Of a stretch of 64,000 bases of DNA, positions 1 to 9,614 are shown in pieces. The stretch's first letter is position 1; each line of letters opens with the position of its first letter. Both the position numbers and the translations under genes were made by a program. The notes below the pieces were generated by a model. That model worked only from the letters and a program-made list of their open reading frames with translations. It was not told where the DNA came from and made no database searches. The stretch is from Verrucomicrobiota bacterium. GTDB taxonomy: Bacteria; Verrucomicrobiota; Verrucomicrobiia; CAIQCK01. Location: assembly GCA_026397915.1 (NCBI GenBank), contig JAPLTX010000059.1, forward strand, positions 62,001 to 126,000, in the 5' to 3' direction.

Positions 1-1461
1 GACGGCGACCGGCCTGCGCGCTGGGTCGGCGACAAGAACGCGTGGGTTTTGGGTTATTGGTTCTGGGATTGGGCGGAGGGACGGCAGCGGGTCGAGACGA
101 TTGACGCGGAGAAGAAGGTCTTGACGCTCGCGAAGCCGCACCACAGCTTCGGCTACCGCAAGGGCCAGTGGTTCTACGGCTACAACCTGCTCTGCGAGAT
201 TGACCAGCCGGGCGAGTGGTATCTCAACCGTGACGCCGGCACGCTTTATTTCTGGCCGCCCACCGCCACCGAGAAAGGCCGCGCGGTGGTGTCGGTGCTC
301 TCGAATCTCGTCACGATGACCAGCGCGTCGCACGTGACGCTGCGCGGGCTGACGTTCGAGGCGGTGCGTAACGACGCCATCATCATGAAGGGCTGCACCA
401 ACAGCCTCATCGCCGGTTGCACCATCCGCAACGTGGGCAGTTGGGCCGTGCGCGTCGGCGACGGCCAGAACACCGGCGTCACCGGCTGCGACATCTACGC
501 AACTGGCGACGGCGGCATCAGCATCAGTGGCGGCAACATGAAGACGCTCACGCCCGCCGGTCTTTACGCGGAAAACAACCACGTCCATCACTGGAGCCGC
601 TGGAACCGGATGTATCGGCCGGCGATCATGATCACCGGCGTCGGTAACCGCGCCGCTCACAACCTGCTGGAGAACTCGCCGCACACCGCCATCGGTTTTG
701 GCGGCAACGACCACGTCATCGAGTTCAACGAAATCCACAGCGTCTGCCACGAGAGCAACGACGCTGGCGCGATCTATTCCGGCCGCAACTGGACGATGCG
801 CGGCACGGTCATCCGCTGCAACTACCTCCACCACATCAACGGCTTCGAGGGGCGTGGCTGCGTTGGTGTCTATCTCGACGACATGTATTGCGGCACCACC
901 ATTGCCAGCAACCTCTTCTACAAGGTCACGCGCGCCGCGTTCATCGGCGGTGGCCACGACAACACCATCGAGAACAACATCTTCGTGGACTGCAAACCCG
1001 CCGTCCACGTGGACGCGCGCGGCATGGGGTGGGCGCACGCGATGCCGGAGGGCCTTGTCAAGGAAGGCCGCGAGAAAGGCACGCTGAGCGGCATCCGCTT
1101 CACCGAGCCGCCCTACGGCACGCGCTATCCAAAACTCAACGGCATCCTCGACAACAACCCTGCGTCGCCGACCGGCAGCCTTGTCGCGCGCAACGTCTGC
1201 TGGGGCGGCAAGTGGGACGGCATGGAGAAGAAGGCGAAACCGTTCATCACGCTCCAGGATAACCTGCTCGACGCCGACCCGCGCTTCGTGAACGCGGCGA
1301 AGTTGAACTTTCAGTTGCGCGGCGACTCGCCCGCCTTCAAGCTCGGTTTCAAGCGGTTTCCCATTGAGAAGATCGGACTTTATCGCAGCGCCGACCGCGC
1401 CTCGTGGCCGGTGAAGCACAGCGTCCGACCGATGGTCGAGCCGCCGGCCAAGCCAAAGTAA
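1..1461 (+). CDS. Right-handed beta-helix repeat protein, 5' end outside the window
   Basis: The frame is open from the first base, so the true N-terminus lies upstream; 486 residues are visible. The body shows repeated short Asn/Gly/Ile-rich turns such as NNIFVDC and AGCTIRNVG, typical of right-handed parallel beta-helix (pectate-lyase-like) proteins that bind or cleave polysaccharides. It shares the block GEWYL-x6-TLYFWPP and the C-terminal DSPAFKLGF motif with the next gene, so the two are close paralogues. It is the first visible member of a plus-strand run of exported saccharolytic genes with gaps of at most 28 bases. Catalytic residues cannot be assigned by eye: lyase, hydrolase or epimerase activity are all possible. 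The beta-helix fold is clear; the reaction is unknown. Confidence 0.85.
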   Translation, partial: DGDRPARWVGDKNAWVLGYWFWDWAEGRQRVETIDAEKKVLTLAKPHHSFGYRKGQWFYGYNLLCEIDQPGEWYLNRDAGTLYFWPPTATEKGRAVVSVLSNLVTMTSASHVTLRGLTFEAVRNDAIIMKGCTNSLIAGCTIRNVGSWAVRVGDGQNTGVTGCDIYATGDGGISISGGNMKTLTPAGLYAENNHVHHWSRWNRMYRPAIMITGVGNRAAHNLLENSPHTAIGFGGNDHVIEFNEIHSVCHESNDAGAIYSGRNWTMRGTVIRCNYLHHINGFEGRGCVGVYLDDMYCGTTIASNLFYKVTRAAFIGGGHDNTIENNIFVDCKPAVHVDARGMGWAHAMPEGLVKEGREKGTLSGIRFTEPPYGTRYPKLNGILDNNPASPTGSLVARNVCWGGKWDGMEKKAKPFITLQDNLLDADPRFVNAAKLNFQLRGDSPAFKLGFKRFPIEKIGLYRSADRASWPVKHSVRPMVEPPAKPK

Positions 1462-1473
1462 TGAAATGAAGAT

Positions 1474-1479
1474 GAGGAG
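1474..1479 (+). promoter_or_regulatory. Ribosome binding site that decides the start of the second beta-helix gene
   Basis: GAGGAG lies 10 bases before the ATG at 1490. The upstream in-frame ATGs at 1466 and 1472 have no such site. Starting at 1490 also gives a clean signal peptide. Confidence 0.55.
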
Positions 1480-1489
1480 ATTAAACGAG

Positions 1490-4165
1490 ATGAAGTGGAA
1501 AATTTGCTTTTCAATGCTGCTGCTGGCGTTTGCCTGTCGTGCCGGCTCTGCCGCGCCCGCCGCTTTCTACGTCGCCGCCAACGGCAAGGACACCAACCCC
1601 GGCACCGAGGCGAAACCGTTCGCTACGCTGGAGCGCGCACGCGACGCCATCCGCCAATCCAAAATTCCAAATCCAAAATCCAAAATCGAAGTCCTCGTCC
1701 GCCGTGGCACGTATGCGTTGCCGCAAACGCTCAAGCTCGACGCACGCGACAACGGCGTTACCTGGCGTGCCTACAAGAACGAGAAGCCCATCATCATCGG
1801 CGGTAAACAGATCGCCGACTTCGCGCTGTGGAAAGGCGGGATTCTCAAGGCGAACGTCGGCGCGCAGGGCGTGACCAACTTCTTCCGCCAGCTCTTCTTC
1901 GATGGCAAGCGGATGCACTTGGCGCGCTATCCAAACTACGACCCACAGAATCCCTACGGTGGTGGTTGGGCCTATGCCGATGGCAAACCGTGGCCGATGT
2001 ATGCCGAGCAGCCAGGCGAAAACCGGCACACGCTGCAATTCAAGCCCGCCAACGCGCGTCCGTGGGCGCGGCCGGAGGAGGGTGAGGTCTTCGTGTTCGC
2101 ACGCTACAACTGGTGGAACAACATTGTCCGCATCAAGAGCGTGGATCGCGAGCAGCGCACGATCACGCTCGTGGGCGACTGCTCGTATCCAATTCGCACC
2201 TTCGACCGTTATTACATCCGCGGTCTGCTGGAGGAACTCGACGTCCCCGGCGAGTGGTATCTCGACAAGAAGGAGAAGACGCTCTACTTCTGGCCGCCCG
2301 CCCCACTGAAGAAACGCGCCGTCTATGCGCCGACGATGAGGACGATCCTCGAACTCGGCGCCGGCACGACGGACGTGACCTTCCGAGGATTCACCTTCGA
2401 GTGTTCGGAAGGCACTGCCATTACACTCAACAACGCCACCAACTGCCTCATCGCCGGCTGCGTCATCCGCAACGTTGGCGATTACAACGGCAGCGGCGTC
2501 TCCGTCAACGGCGGCCAGAACAACGGCGTCGCTGGCTGTGATATCTACGAAGTCGGCAGCAGTGGTGTCGGCTTGAACGGCGGCGACCGGATCACGCTCA
2601 CGCCCGCGAACAACTTCGCCGACAATAATTACATCCATCATGTCGGCGTGTTCTACAAACAGGGCGTCGGCGTCAGCATGAGCGGCTGCGGCAACCGCGC
2701 CTCGCACAACCTTATCCACGACGGCCCGCGCATGGGCATCATGTTCGGCGGCAACAACCTCGTCATCGAATACAACCACATCCGCCACATGAACCTGGAG
2801 ACCGAGGACACCGGCGCGGTCTATACCGGTGGGCGCGACTGGATCGGCTCGCGCGGCTCGGTCATCCGCTACAATTACTTCCACGACATGCTCGGCTACG
2901 GCCACGACGACAAGGGCCGCTGGCTCTCGCCGCACTTCGCGTGGGGCGTCTATCTCGACGACAACACCGGCGGCGTGGATGTCATCGGTAACATCGTCGC
3001 CCGTTGCTCGCGCGCGAGCCTTCACCTCCACAACGGCCGCGACAATCTCATCGAGAACAACGTCTTTGTGGACGGCCGGTTGGTGCAGGTCGAATACAGC
3101 GGCTGGACCGACAAGCACCGTTACTGGACCAACCACCTGCCGAGCATGATCAAAGGCTACGAGTCCGTCGCGAGCCAGCCGGCGTGGAAGAGCATGCGCA
3201 ATATGAAGACCCACCCCACGCAGGCCGTGTTGCCTGACCATTCGATCATGAGCGGTAACGTGCTGAAGCGAAACATCATCGCCTGGCGCGACCCGAAGCC
3301 GAAACTCTACGGCATGCGCAACGTCGCGTTCGACCGCAACGAGTGCGACTACAACCTCCTCTGGCATTACGGCCAGCCGATGGTCACCGGCATTCAAAAG
3401 ATCAAAGAGTCCACCGGGCCAAACCTCGCGCCCAACGCCGGCTTCGAGGAAGGCAAACCGGGCAGCGCGCCGAAGGATTGGAAATGGCAGGTGAAGCCGA
3501 ACGACTCGAAAGCTGTGCTCGACGCGAACGTGAAGTTCTCCGGCAAGCAATCGCTGCGCATCGAAGGCCGCGGCACGGCCACCGATTCGAAAGGCACCAA
3601 GCTCTCGCCGAACTTTGTCAGCGCCGAGATCAACGCGAAGACCGGCCAATTCTACCGCCTCAGCGCGCGCATCCGGGCGGCCGAGCCGGACACGAAGTTC
3701 GCGCTGATGGCGCAGTCTTACATAGACAAGGTCTATTTCTGGGCCAAGGACACCTCCGCGACCGCCGGCACCGATTGGAAGGAATACGAGGTCCTGTTCA
3801 GGTTCCCCGCGCCAGGCGACCGCGACCACAAGGAGCAGATGAAGTCGTTCCGCGTCCGGCTCGACGTGCGCCAGCCCGCCGGCACGATCTGGGTGGACGA
3901 CGTGACGGTGCGCGAGGCTGTGGCGATGGACGAGTGGGCCTCGTGGCAGGCTGCGGGCAACGACACGAACTCGCTCGTGGCCGACCCGCTCTTCGTCAAC
4001 GCGAAGAAGGACGACTATCGCCTCAAGAAGAACTCGCCCGCGTTCAAACTTGGCTTCAAGCCAATCCCCGTTGAAAACATCGGCCCTTACAAGTCCCCGC
4101 TACGCGCGAGCTGGCCAATCAAGGAAGCCGAAGGTGCGCGCGAACATCCGCTGGTAAGTGAGTGA
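1490..4165 (+). CDS. Exported right-handed beta-helix protein with a carbohydrate-binding-like C-terminal insert
   Basis: This 891-residue protein starts with a signal peptide (MKWKICFSMLLLAFACRAGS). A DUF1565-like opening follows (FYVAANGKDTNPGT, then ARDAIR), as is usual at the N-terminus of secreted beta-helix proteins. Roughly residues 290-580 are beta-helix turns. Residues ~640-815 look like a jelly-roll carbohydrate-binding module (PNAGFEEG opening, WVDDVTV closing). The C-terminal tail repeats the SPAFKLGF motif of the previous gene. An in-frame ATG at 1466 is possible, but 1490 has the better ribosome binding site and signal peptide. Odd feature: an AT-rich heptamer repeat (1657-1684) encodes a lysine/proline-rich loop near the N-terminus. 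Probable role: binding or cleaving extracellular polysaccharide; substrate unknown. Confidence 0.87.
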   Translation: MKWKICFSMLLLAFACRAGSAAPAAFYVAANGKDTNPGTEAKPFATLERARDAIRQSKIPNPKSKIEVLVRRGTYALPQTLKLDARDNGVTWRAYKNEKPIIIGGKQIADFALWKGGILKANVGAQGVTNFFRQLFFDGKRMHLARYPNYDPQNPYGGGWAYADGKPWPMYAEQPGENRHTLQFKPANARPWARPEEGEVFVFARYNWWNNIVRIKSVDREQRTITLVGDCSYPIRTFDRYYIRGLLEELDVPGEWYLDKKEKTLYFWPPAPLKKRAVYAPTMRTILELGAGTTDVTFRGFTFECSEGTAITLNNATNCLIAGCVIRNVGDYNGSGVSVNGGQNNGVAGCDIYEVGSSGVGLNGGDRITLTPANNFADNNYIHHVGVFYKQGVGVSMSGCGNRASHNLIHDGPRMGIMFGGNNLVIEYNHIRHMNLETEDTGAVYTGGRDWIGSRGSVIRYNYFHDMLGYGHDDKGRWLSPHFAWGVYLDDNTGGVDVIGNIVARCSRASLHLHNGRDNLIENNVFVDGRLVQVEYSGWTDKHRYWTNHLPSMIKGYESVASQPAWKSMRNMKTHPTQAVLPDHSIMSGNVLKRNIIAWRDPKPKLYGMRNVAFDRNECDYNLLWHYGQPMVTGIQKIKESTGPNLAPNAGFEEGKPGSAPKDWKWQVKPNDSKAVLDANVKFSGKQSLRIEGRGTATDSKGTKLSPNFVSAEINAKTGQFYRLSARIRAAEPDTKFALMAQSYIDKVYFWAKDTSATAGTDWKEYEVLFRFPAPGDRDHKEQMKSFRVRLDVRQPAGTIWVDDVTVREAVAMDEWASWQAAGNDTNSLVADPLFVNAKKDDYRLKKNSPAFKLGFKPIPVENIGPYKSPLRASWPIKEAEGAREHPLVSE
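1657..1684 (+). repeat. Four tandem heptamers of consensus ATCCAAA inside a coding region
   Basis: Copies lie at 1657-1663, 1664-1670 (degenerate, ATTCCAA), 1671-1677 and 1678-1684, followed by a partial ATCG. The stretch is strikingly AT-rich in a GC-rich gene and reads in frame as SKIPNPKSKI. It falls between the ARDAIR helix and the conserved VLVRRGTY strand of the DUF1565-like region, so it looks like a tolerated loop insertion. Confidence 0.8.
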
Positions 4166-6039
4166 TGACTGCAACCGTGAAAACACTGGTTGCGGCGTTG
4201 TTCATCGTCGGCACAGCAACGTGTCAGCGTGCTTCCTTCGCGGAAACAGCAGCGATGGCCGGACGAACCTTCCACGTTGCCGCGTCAGGTGACGACGCCA
4301 ACGACGGCCTCTTGCAAGAATCACCGTGGCGCAGCCTCGACAAGGTCAACGCGGCAGAACTTCAACCCGGTGACAAGGTGCTCTTCAAACGGGGCGATAC
4401 GTGGCGCGGGCAACTCGTCCCGCAGAGCGGCAAAGAAGGCGCGCCGATCACCTACGCCGCCTACGGCAAAGGCGACCGGCCGCTGCTGCTCGGCTCCGTC
4501 AGTTGCGACAAACCGGGCGATTGGCGGCATGAAGGCGGCAACATCTGGGCCACGGCCCAACCGGCCTTCACTGAACTGGAGCCGCTGAACGATTTCACCG
4601 CCCTGCCGTGGGCCGTGCATTCCGAAAGTGGCGCGAAAGTGAAAACGAAGAGAAGCAGGCCGGCGCTGGAGATCGAATGCGCCAACAGCGGAGCGAAAGG
4701 CAATCACATCCAACTCTACAACCGCGGCCTGAAGGTTCGCGAAGGCGACTACTTCGAGTTCACCTTCCGTGCCCGCTGCACCAAACCGTTCGGCATCCAT
4801 GGCATCGGCCTCTCTAAAGGCGGCCTGCCATGGACAGGCTACGGACGCGGTAACACTGCCGACATTAAGGCCGGCGGCGACTGGAGCGATTGCCGCGTCC
4901 GTTTCAAGGCGACGAAGACGGCCGACGACGGACGGCTCACGATCCACCTCGGCGGCGCGCTGCCCGCAGGCGCGGCGTTCTGCTTCCAACCTATGTCGTG
5001 GAAACGGCTCCAGTGCAACGAAGCCGAATTGCTGGCGGTGGATGTCGGCAACATCATCTTCGACCACGGCAAGGCCGTCGGCGTGAAGAAATGGAAGCAG
5101 GACGACCTCAAGCAGCAGGGCGACTACTGGTATGACGGCGCCAACTGGCAGGTGAAGCTGTATTCAGAGAAGAACCCGGCCGAGTTGCACAAGAGCATCG
5201 AACTGGCCCTGCGCCGCCACAACGTGGACCAGGGCGGCAAGAGCTACGTTGTCTATGAGAGCCTCGCCGTGAGCTGCGGCGCGGCGCACGGCTTCGGCGG
5301 CGGCTCCACTCGAAACATCGTCATCCGCGACTGTGACATCTCCTGGATTGGCGGCAGCCACCAGTTCACGCGCCCCGGCGGCAAGCCCGTCCGCTTCGGC
5401 AACGGCATCGAGTTCTGGTCGAGCGCGCGCGACTGTCTCGTCGAAGGCTGCCGCCTCTGGGAAATCTACGACGCCGCGCTCACCAACCAGGGCAGCGGCA
5501 CCAATCAGCAAATCAACATCACCTACCGCGACAACGTCATATGGAACTCCGAGTATTCGTTCGAGTATTGGAACCGCGGCCCCGCCTCCGTCACGCATAA
5601 CATCCGATTCGAGCACAACACCTGCGTCAACGCCGGCTTCGGTTGGGGCCACGCCCAGCGTCCCGACCGCAACGGCCGCCACCTCATGTTCTACTCGAAC
5701 CCGGCGCAGACCTCGGAGTTTTACGTCCGCGACAACATCTTCTGCAACGCCACCGAGAGCGCCCTGCGGATGTGGAACGACTGGACCGCCGGCCTGACGA
5801 TGGACCGCAACTGCTGGTTCCAGCGCGGCGACGTGCTGATGGTATTCCTCAAGACGCCGTTCGCGTCCGTCCAGTTTGCCGAGTTCCGGAGACAAAGCAA
5901 ACTCGACGTCCACTCCATCGTCGCCGACCCGCAGTTCGTTAACGCCGACAGGCTCGACTTCCGCCTCGTCCCCGACAGCCCCGCACGCAAACTTGCCAAC
6001 GGCGGACCCGCCGGATCGCGCAAGCGGTTGAAAGAGTAG
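4165..6039 (+). CDS. Exported right-handed beta-helix protein
   Basis: A 624-residue secreted protein with a signal peptide ending near TCQRASFA and a DUF1565-type opening (TFHVAASGDDANDG, then PWRSLDKVN). Residues ~145-280 resemble a carbohydrate-binding jelly roll inserted before the helix (GDYFEFTFRARC, GDWSDCRVRF). Beta-helix turns follow (NIVIRDCDISWIGG, YVRDNIFCNATESA). The ATG at 4165 overlaps the upstream stop as TGATG, so translational coupling is likely; a GTG one codon earlier is the alternative. It belongs to the plus-strand polysaccharide operon. The fold is clear, while the substrate and whether it is enzymatic are unknown. Confidence 0.85.
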   Translation: MTATVKTLVAALFIVGTATCQRASFAETAAMAGRTFHVAASGDDANDGLLQESPWRSLDKVNAAELQPGDKVLFKRGDTWRGQLVPQSGKEGAPITYAAYGKGDRPLLLGSVSCDKPGDWRHEGGNIWATAQPAFTELEPLNDFTALPWAVHSESGAKVKTKRSRPALEIECANSGAKGNHIQLYNRGLKVREGDYFEFTFRARCTKPFGIHGIGLSKGGLPWTGYGRGNTADIKAGGDWSDCRVRFKATKTADDGRLTIHLGGALPAGAAFCFQPMSWKRLQCNEAELLAVDVGNIIFDHGKAVGVKKWKQDDLKQQGDYWYDGANWQVKLYSEKNPAELHKSIELALRRHNVDQGGKSYVVYESLAVSCGAAHGFGGGSTRNIVIRDCDISWIGGSHQFTRPGGKPVRFGNGIEFWSSARDCLVEGCRLWEIYDAALTNQGSGTNQQINITYRDNVIWNSEYSFEYWNRGPASVTHNIRFEHNTCVNAGFGWGHAQRPDRNGRHLMFYSNPAQTSEFYVRDNIFCNATESALRMWNDWTAGLTMDRNCWFQRGDVLMVFLKTPFASVQFAEFRRQSKLDVHSIVADPQFVNADRLDFRLVPDSPARKLANGGPAGSRKRLKE

Positions 6040-6061
6040 ATGACGAGGAAGAAAGGCTTCC

Positions 6062-7219
6062 ATGAAACCGAACACTGAGACGCGGATCAGCATCACCGAC
6101 GCAGGCGGATTGCAGGCTGCGCTCGATACCTTGCCGAAACAGGGCGGGACGATTTTCATCCCGGCCGGCAAACACAAGATTGACCGGCCGGTGACGAAGA
6201 CGCTGGTGGAGGGGCAGCATCTTTTCATCGTCGGCGAAGGACGTGGCAGTGTGCTGGTCAACACCAACACGAACGGTGAGCCGCTGTTGCAGATCACCGG
6301 CGTGACCGGCTCGTGGTGGCCGGACCTGCGGATGACGATTCGGGACATCACGTTCGAGGGCAACCACCAAAGCGGCGACGGGCTGGTGGTCATGTTTCCC
6401 AATGACACGTTGGTGGACACCTGTTTCTTCCTCAGCCACGGCGGGCACGCGATCCAGTTGATTCCCCACGGAACGAACGTGACCGTCCGCGACTGCTGGA
6501 TGCGCGACTGCAAACGCGGCGTGCGGGCCGAGAACATCCATCACCTGACGCTCCACGGAAACCAGACACGACGGCTCGAAGGCGGCCAGGAGCAGGAAGA
6601 GCACGTCTATCTGGGTTGGAGCTGCCGTGAGGTGCGCGTCGTCAACAACCACTTCGCCTACGGCAAGAACACCGCCATCATCCTCGACGGCACGGCTCAG
6701 CACGTCATCGCCAACAACACCATCGAGGGCTTCCACACCGCCATTGAAGCGCGGGGCGTCGCCGAGAAGAAGCCGCGCGACCATTGCCGCGACATCGCCA
6801 TCGCGTCGAACTACCTGCACGCCGACATCGGCGTGCGCTTGACCGGCCCGTGCCGCGGCTTTGCCATCACGGGCAACGACTTCATCAACAACGTGGAAGC
6901 CGCCATCCTCATCGAGCAGGCCGCAGAAGCTGGCAAACACGCCATCACCGGTAACATGATCCGCAAAAGCGTTTATGGCGGCGCGTTCTTCCCGTTGCCA
7001 AGAATGCTACCGACGCAAGGCGGGATTGTGCTGGGCGACGCTGGCGATTGCATCGTCTCGAACAACCTGCTCGACGCGATTGACCCCGGCCCCGCGATCA
7101 GCGCCAGCCCCGGCGGCGGCCGTCACGTCATCACAGGCAACCGTATCGTCGGAACGAAAGGCGAGCCTCTGGCCATCCGCGCGCCGGGCTGCGTCGTCGA
7201 GCACAACCTGATTGCCTAG
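6062..7219 (+). CDS. Right-handed beta-helix (pectate-lyase-like) protein without a visible signal peptide
   Basis: The 385-residue protein opens directly with a pectate-lyase-superfamily N-terminus (GGLQAALDTLPKQGGTIFIP AGKH). It then has regular beta-helix rungs (ITFEGNHQSGDGL, VVNNHFAYGKNTAI, ITGNDFINNVEAAI). Unlike its three helix-containing neighbours it has no obvious signal peptide, so it may be cytoplasmic or exported another way. A purine-rich GAGGAAGAAAGG stretch precedes the ATG. It lies 22 bases after the previous gene and 21 before the GH5-like gene, consistent with one transcript. Such proteins include lyases and epimerases acting on oligosaccharides; no catalytic residue can be assigned by eye. 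Confidence 0.85.
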   Translation: MKPNTETRISITDAGGLQAALDTLPKQGGTIFIPAGKHKIDRPVTKTLVEGQHLFIVGEGRGSVLVNTNTNGEPLLQITGVTGSWWPDLRMTIRDITFEGNHQSGDGLVVMFPNDTLVDTCFFLSHGGHAIQLIPHGTNVTVRDCWMRDCKRGVRAENIHHLTLHGNQTRRLEGGQEQEEHVYLGWSCREVRVVNNHFAYGKNTAIILDGTAQHVIANNTIEGFHTAIEARGVAEKKPRDHCRDIAIASNYLHADIGVRLTGPCRGFAITGNDFINNVEAAILIEQAAEAGKHAITGNMIRKSVYGGAFFPLPRMLPTQGGIVLGDAGDCIVSNNLLDAIDPGPAISASPGGGRHVITGNRIVGTKGEPLAIRAPGCVVEHNLIA

Positions 7220-7240
7220 TCTCCAGAGAAAGGCCGACGA

Positions 7241-9610
7241 ATGAGATCACTGCTGGTTGCCGTTGCGTGTTGGGCAATCGCCATTCCCGCTTTTGGTGCG
7301 AGCGCGGACCGCTCCATTAAAATGGACAACCACGGTGTGCTGCGCTGGCAGGACGATGGCGGCGAGGTGGCGCTGTTTGGCGCGAACTATTACACGCCTT
7401 GCCAGTGGAACTACCGCGACATCAAGGCGCTCGGCCTGTCGCATGAGAAGGTGATCGAGCAGGATGTGGCGCATTTCGCGCGGTTGGGCCTCGACGTGCT
7501 GCGACTGCACGTGTTCGACCGCGAGATCAGCGACCGCGACGGCAACCTGCTCGACAACGATCACGTTCGCCTGCTCGACTGGCTCATTGCGAAAGCGAAG
7601 GAGCGCGGCATCTATACAGTGCTGACGCCGATCGCGTGGTGGGGCGTGCCGGGCGAGAGTCCAGGCTTCTCGACGTTCTTCACGATGCAACAGATGACAA
7701 CCGATCCGACCGCGCGCAAGCCGCAGCAAAATTATCTCGCGCAGTTTGTCCGCCACGTGAACCGTTTCACCGGGTTGGCCTACAAGGATGACCCGGCCAT
7801 CATCTGTTTCGAGCTGATCAACGAGCCGCTCTATCCGCAGGGCACAACCGACGCGCAGGTGACCGACTACATCAATGTGCTGGCCGATGCCGTCCGCGGC
7901 ACGGGTTGTCGCAAGCCGATCTTCTACAACGGCTGGCAGAACCGGCTCGCGGCGGTGCGCGACGCGCGCGTGGAAGGCTCGACGTTTGGTTGGTATCCGA
8001 CGGGCCTCGTCGCGGGCCGCGCGTTGCGGCAGAACTGCCTGCCGCGTGTGGACGTTTACGGCGGCAATGCGTGGACTCCGACGATGCGTTCCGAGGCCGT
8101 TGCCCGCAAAGCCAAGATTGTCTATGAGTTCGACGCGGCCGACATCGGTGGCAGCTACATGTATCCGGCAATGGCGCGTGCGTTCCGCAGTGGCGGCGCG
8201 CAGATCGCCACGCAGTTCCAATACGATCCGCTGCCGGTCGCGCCGTTCAACGCCGGTTGGCAGACGCACTATCTCAACCTCGTCTTCGCGCCGCAGAAGG
8301 CCGTGAGCTTTGCCATCGCCGCTGAGGCTTTCCGCCGATTGCCGCGATTGCAGGACTACGGTCGCTATCCCGAGAACACGCGTTTCGGCCCGTTTCGCGT
8401 GAGCTACGAGGAAGACCTCAGCGAGATGGTCACCGAGCGCGAGTTCTTCTACTCAAACGACACGCGCACCCAGCCACCCGCGCCGGAGAAGCTGGAGCGG
8501 ATCGTCGGCTGCGGTTCATCGCCGGTCGTGCGCTATGATGGAACTGGCGCTTACTTTCTAGACATGGTCACCAATGGCGTCTGGCGGCTGGAGGTGTATC
8601 CCGACGCGGTGTGGGTAAACGATCCGTTCGGCAAGGACAGTCTGGAGCGCGAAGTGTCACGTGTCTATTGGCGCGAGCGGACAATGGAGATTCGTCTGCC
8701 GGACCTGCACGCGAAGTTCCGCGCCCGGCCCGGCGTGTATATGGTGAAGCGAACAGGCGCGGTCAAGGCGGCCGACCAGCGCGACTTTATCGCGCCACCA
8801 GAGAAAGAACAGCCCCCTGCAATCTGGCACGAGCCGCCGCGTGAATGGGTCGAGGGCAAACCGCTGCCGGTGGCGTTCACGGTGGCAACGACCGAAGAAC
8901 CACAGAAGGTCGTGCTCAACTTCAACGGCCCTGGCGTCGAGCACAGGCTGCCGCTGAAAAGCGAGAAGGCGTATCGCTACGTCGGAACCATTCCAGCCGA
9001 ATGGCTGAAACCGGGGAAAGCGTGCTATCGGTTAGCGTCCCCCGCAATCGGCATGACGTGGGAATTGCCTGTGATGATGCACGACGCGCCAGCGGTGTTG
9101 TTCGAGGCGGACCGGCATCGGGTCCGCGTCCACGGCGGAGTGCCGCACAAGCAGCAACAGGTTGAGGGCATGGTGAAGGGGCGGCGCGCGCTGCGCATCG
9201 CGGTGGAGAAGTTTGGCCCGCCGCCGAGCGCGGTGTCATTCCGCAACGACGTGACGGAGGAACTTGAAGTGCGCCGTGACGATCTCGTCGGTCGCAAGAC
9301 GCTCTGCGTGCGCGCGCGGGCGCTGGAGCCGGTGACGACAGCGGTCGAGGTCGTCGTCATCGAGCGTGACGGCGCGCCGTGGGGCGCGAACGTGTCGCTG
9401 GCCACCGAGTGGAAAGAGATGCGCATTCCGCTGGCTTCGCTGCGCTACTTTGACCATTGGGGCCAGGTCGCGGCGGGTCGCGGCGGTAAGGACGACCGCC
9501 TGCATCCGGAGAATCTTGCGGCGGTCAACGTCTGCTTTGGCGCGTGGCTTTATGGACAAACCGCCGGCGCGCGGCATACAGTGGAGATTGAAAGCGTAAC
9601 AGTGGAGTGA
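7241..9610 (+). CDS. Secreted GH5-like (clan GH-A) glycoside hydrolase with C-terminal accessory domain
   Basis: A 789-residue exported protein with a signal peptide (MRSLLVAVACWAIAIPAFGA) and a TIM-barrel catalytic region over residues ~30-380. The barrel shows LINEPLY with Glu195 as probable acid/base and VYEFDAAD with Glu296 as probable nucleophile, the GH-A arrangement. The opening (RWQDDGGEVALFGANYY) is typical of cellulase/mannanase-like GH5 and relatives. Residues ~560-789 look like beta-sandwich accessory or carbohydrate-binding modules. It lies between the beta-helix genes and an esterase in one plus-strand run, fitting a shared polysaccharide. Exact GH family and substrate are not determined; GH2/GH42-like alternatives in the same clan cannot be excluded. 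Confidence 0.82.
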   Translation: MRSLLVAVACWAIAIPAFGASADRSIKMDNHGVLRWQDDGGEVALFGANYYTPCQWNYRDIKALGLSHEKVIEQDVAHFARLGLDVLRLHVFDREISDRDGNLLDNDHVRLLDWLIAKAKERGIYTVLTPIAWWGVPGESPGFSTFFTMQQMTTDPTARKPQQNYLAQFVRHVNRFTGLAYKDDPAIICFELINEPLYPQGTTDAQVTDYINVLADAVRGTGCRKPIFYNGWQNRLAAVRDARVEGSTFGWYPTGLVAGRALRQNCLPRVDVYGGNAWTPTMRSEAVARKAKIVYEFDAADIGGSYMYPAMARAFRSGGAQIATQFQYDPLPVAPFNAGWQTHYLNLVFAPQKAVSFAIAAEAFRRLPRLQDYGRYPENTRFGPFRVSYEEDLSEMVTEREFFYSNDTRTQPPAPEKLERIVGCGSSPVVRYDGTGAYFLDMVTNGVWRLEVYPDAVWVNDPFGKDSLEREVSRVYWRERTMEIRLPDLHAKFRARPGVYMVKRTGAVKAADQRDFIAPPEKEQPPAIWHEPPREWVEGKPLPVAFTVATTEEPQKVVLNFNGPGVEHRLPLKSEKAYRYVGTIPAEWLKPGKACYRLASPAIGMTWELPVMMHDAPAVLFEADRHRVRVHGGVPHKQQQVEGMVKGRRALRIAVEKFGPPPSAVSFRNDVTEELEVRRDDLVGRKTLCVRARALEPVTTAVEVVVIERDGAPWGANVSLATEWKEMRIPLASLRYFDHWGQVAAGRGGKDDRLHPENLAAVNVCFGAWLYGQTAGARHTVEIESVTVE

Positions 9611-9614
9611 AACC

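Noticed and set aside
1511..3829. Long open frame on the opposite strand of the second beta-helix gene (and similar ones at 5164-6537, 23731-26040 and 35722-37179)
   Set aside because: They lie wholly or mainly opposite well-supported genes, have Arg/Ala/Val-rich low-complexity translations and no recognisable motif; high GC leaves such frames open by chance.
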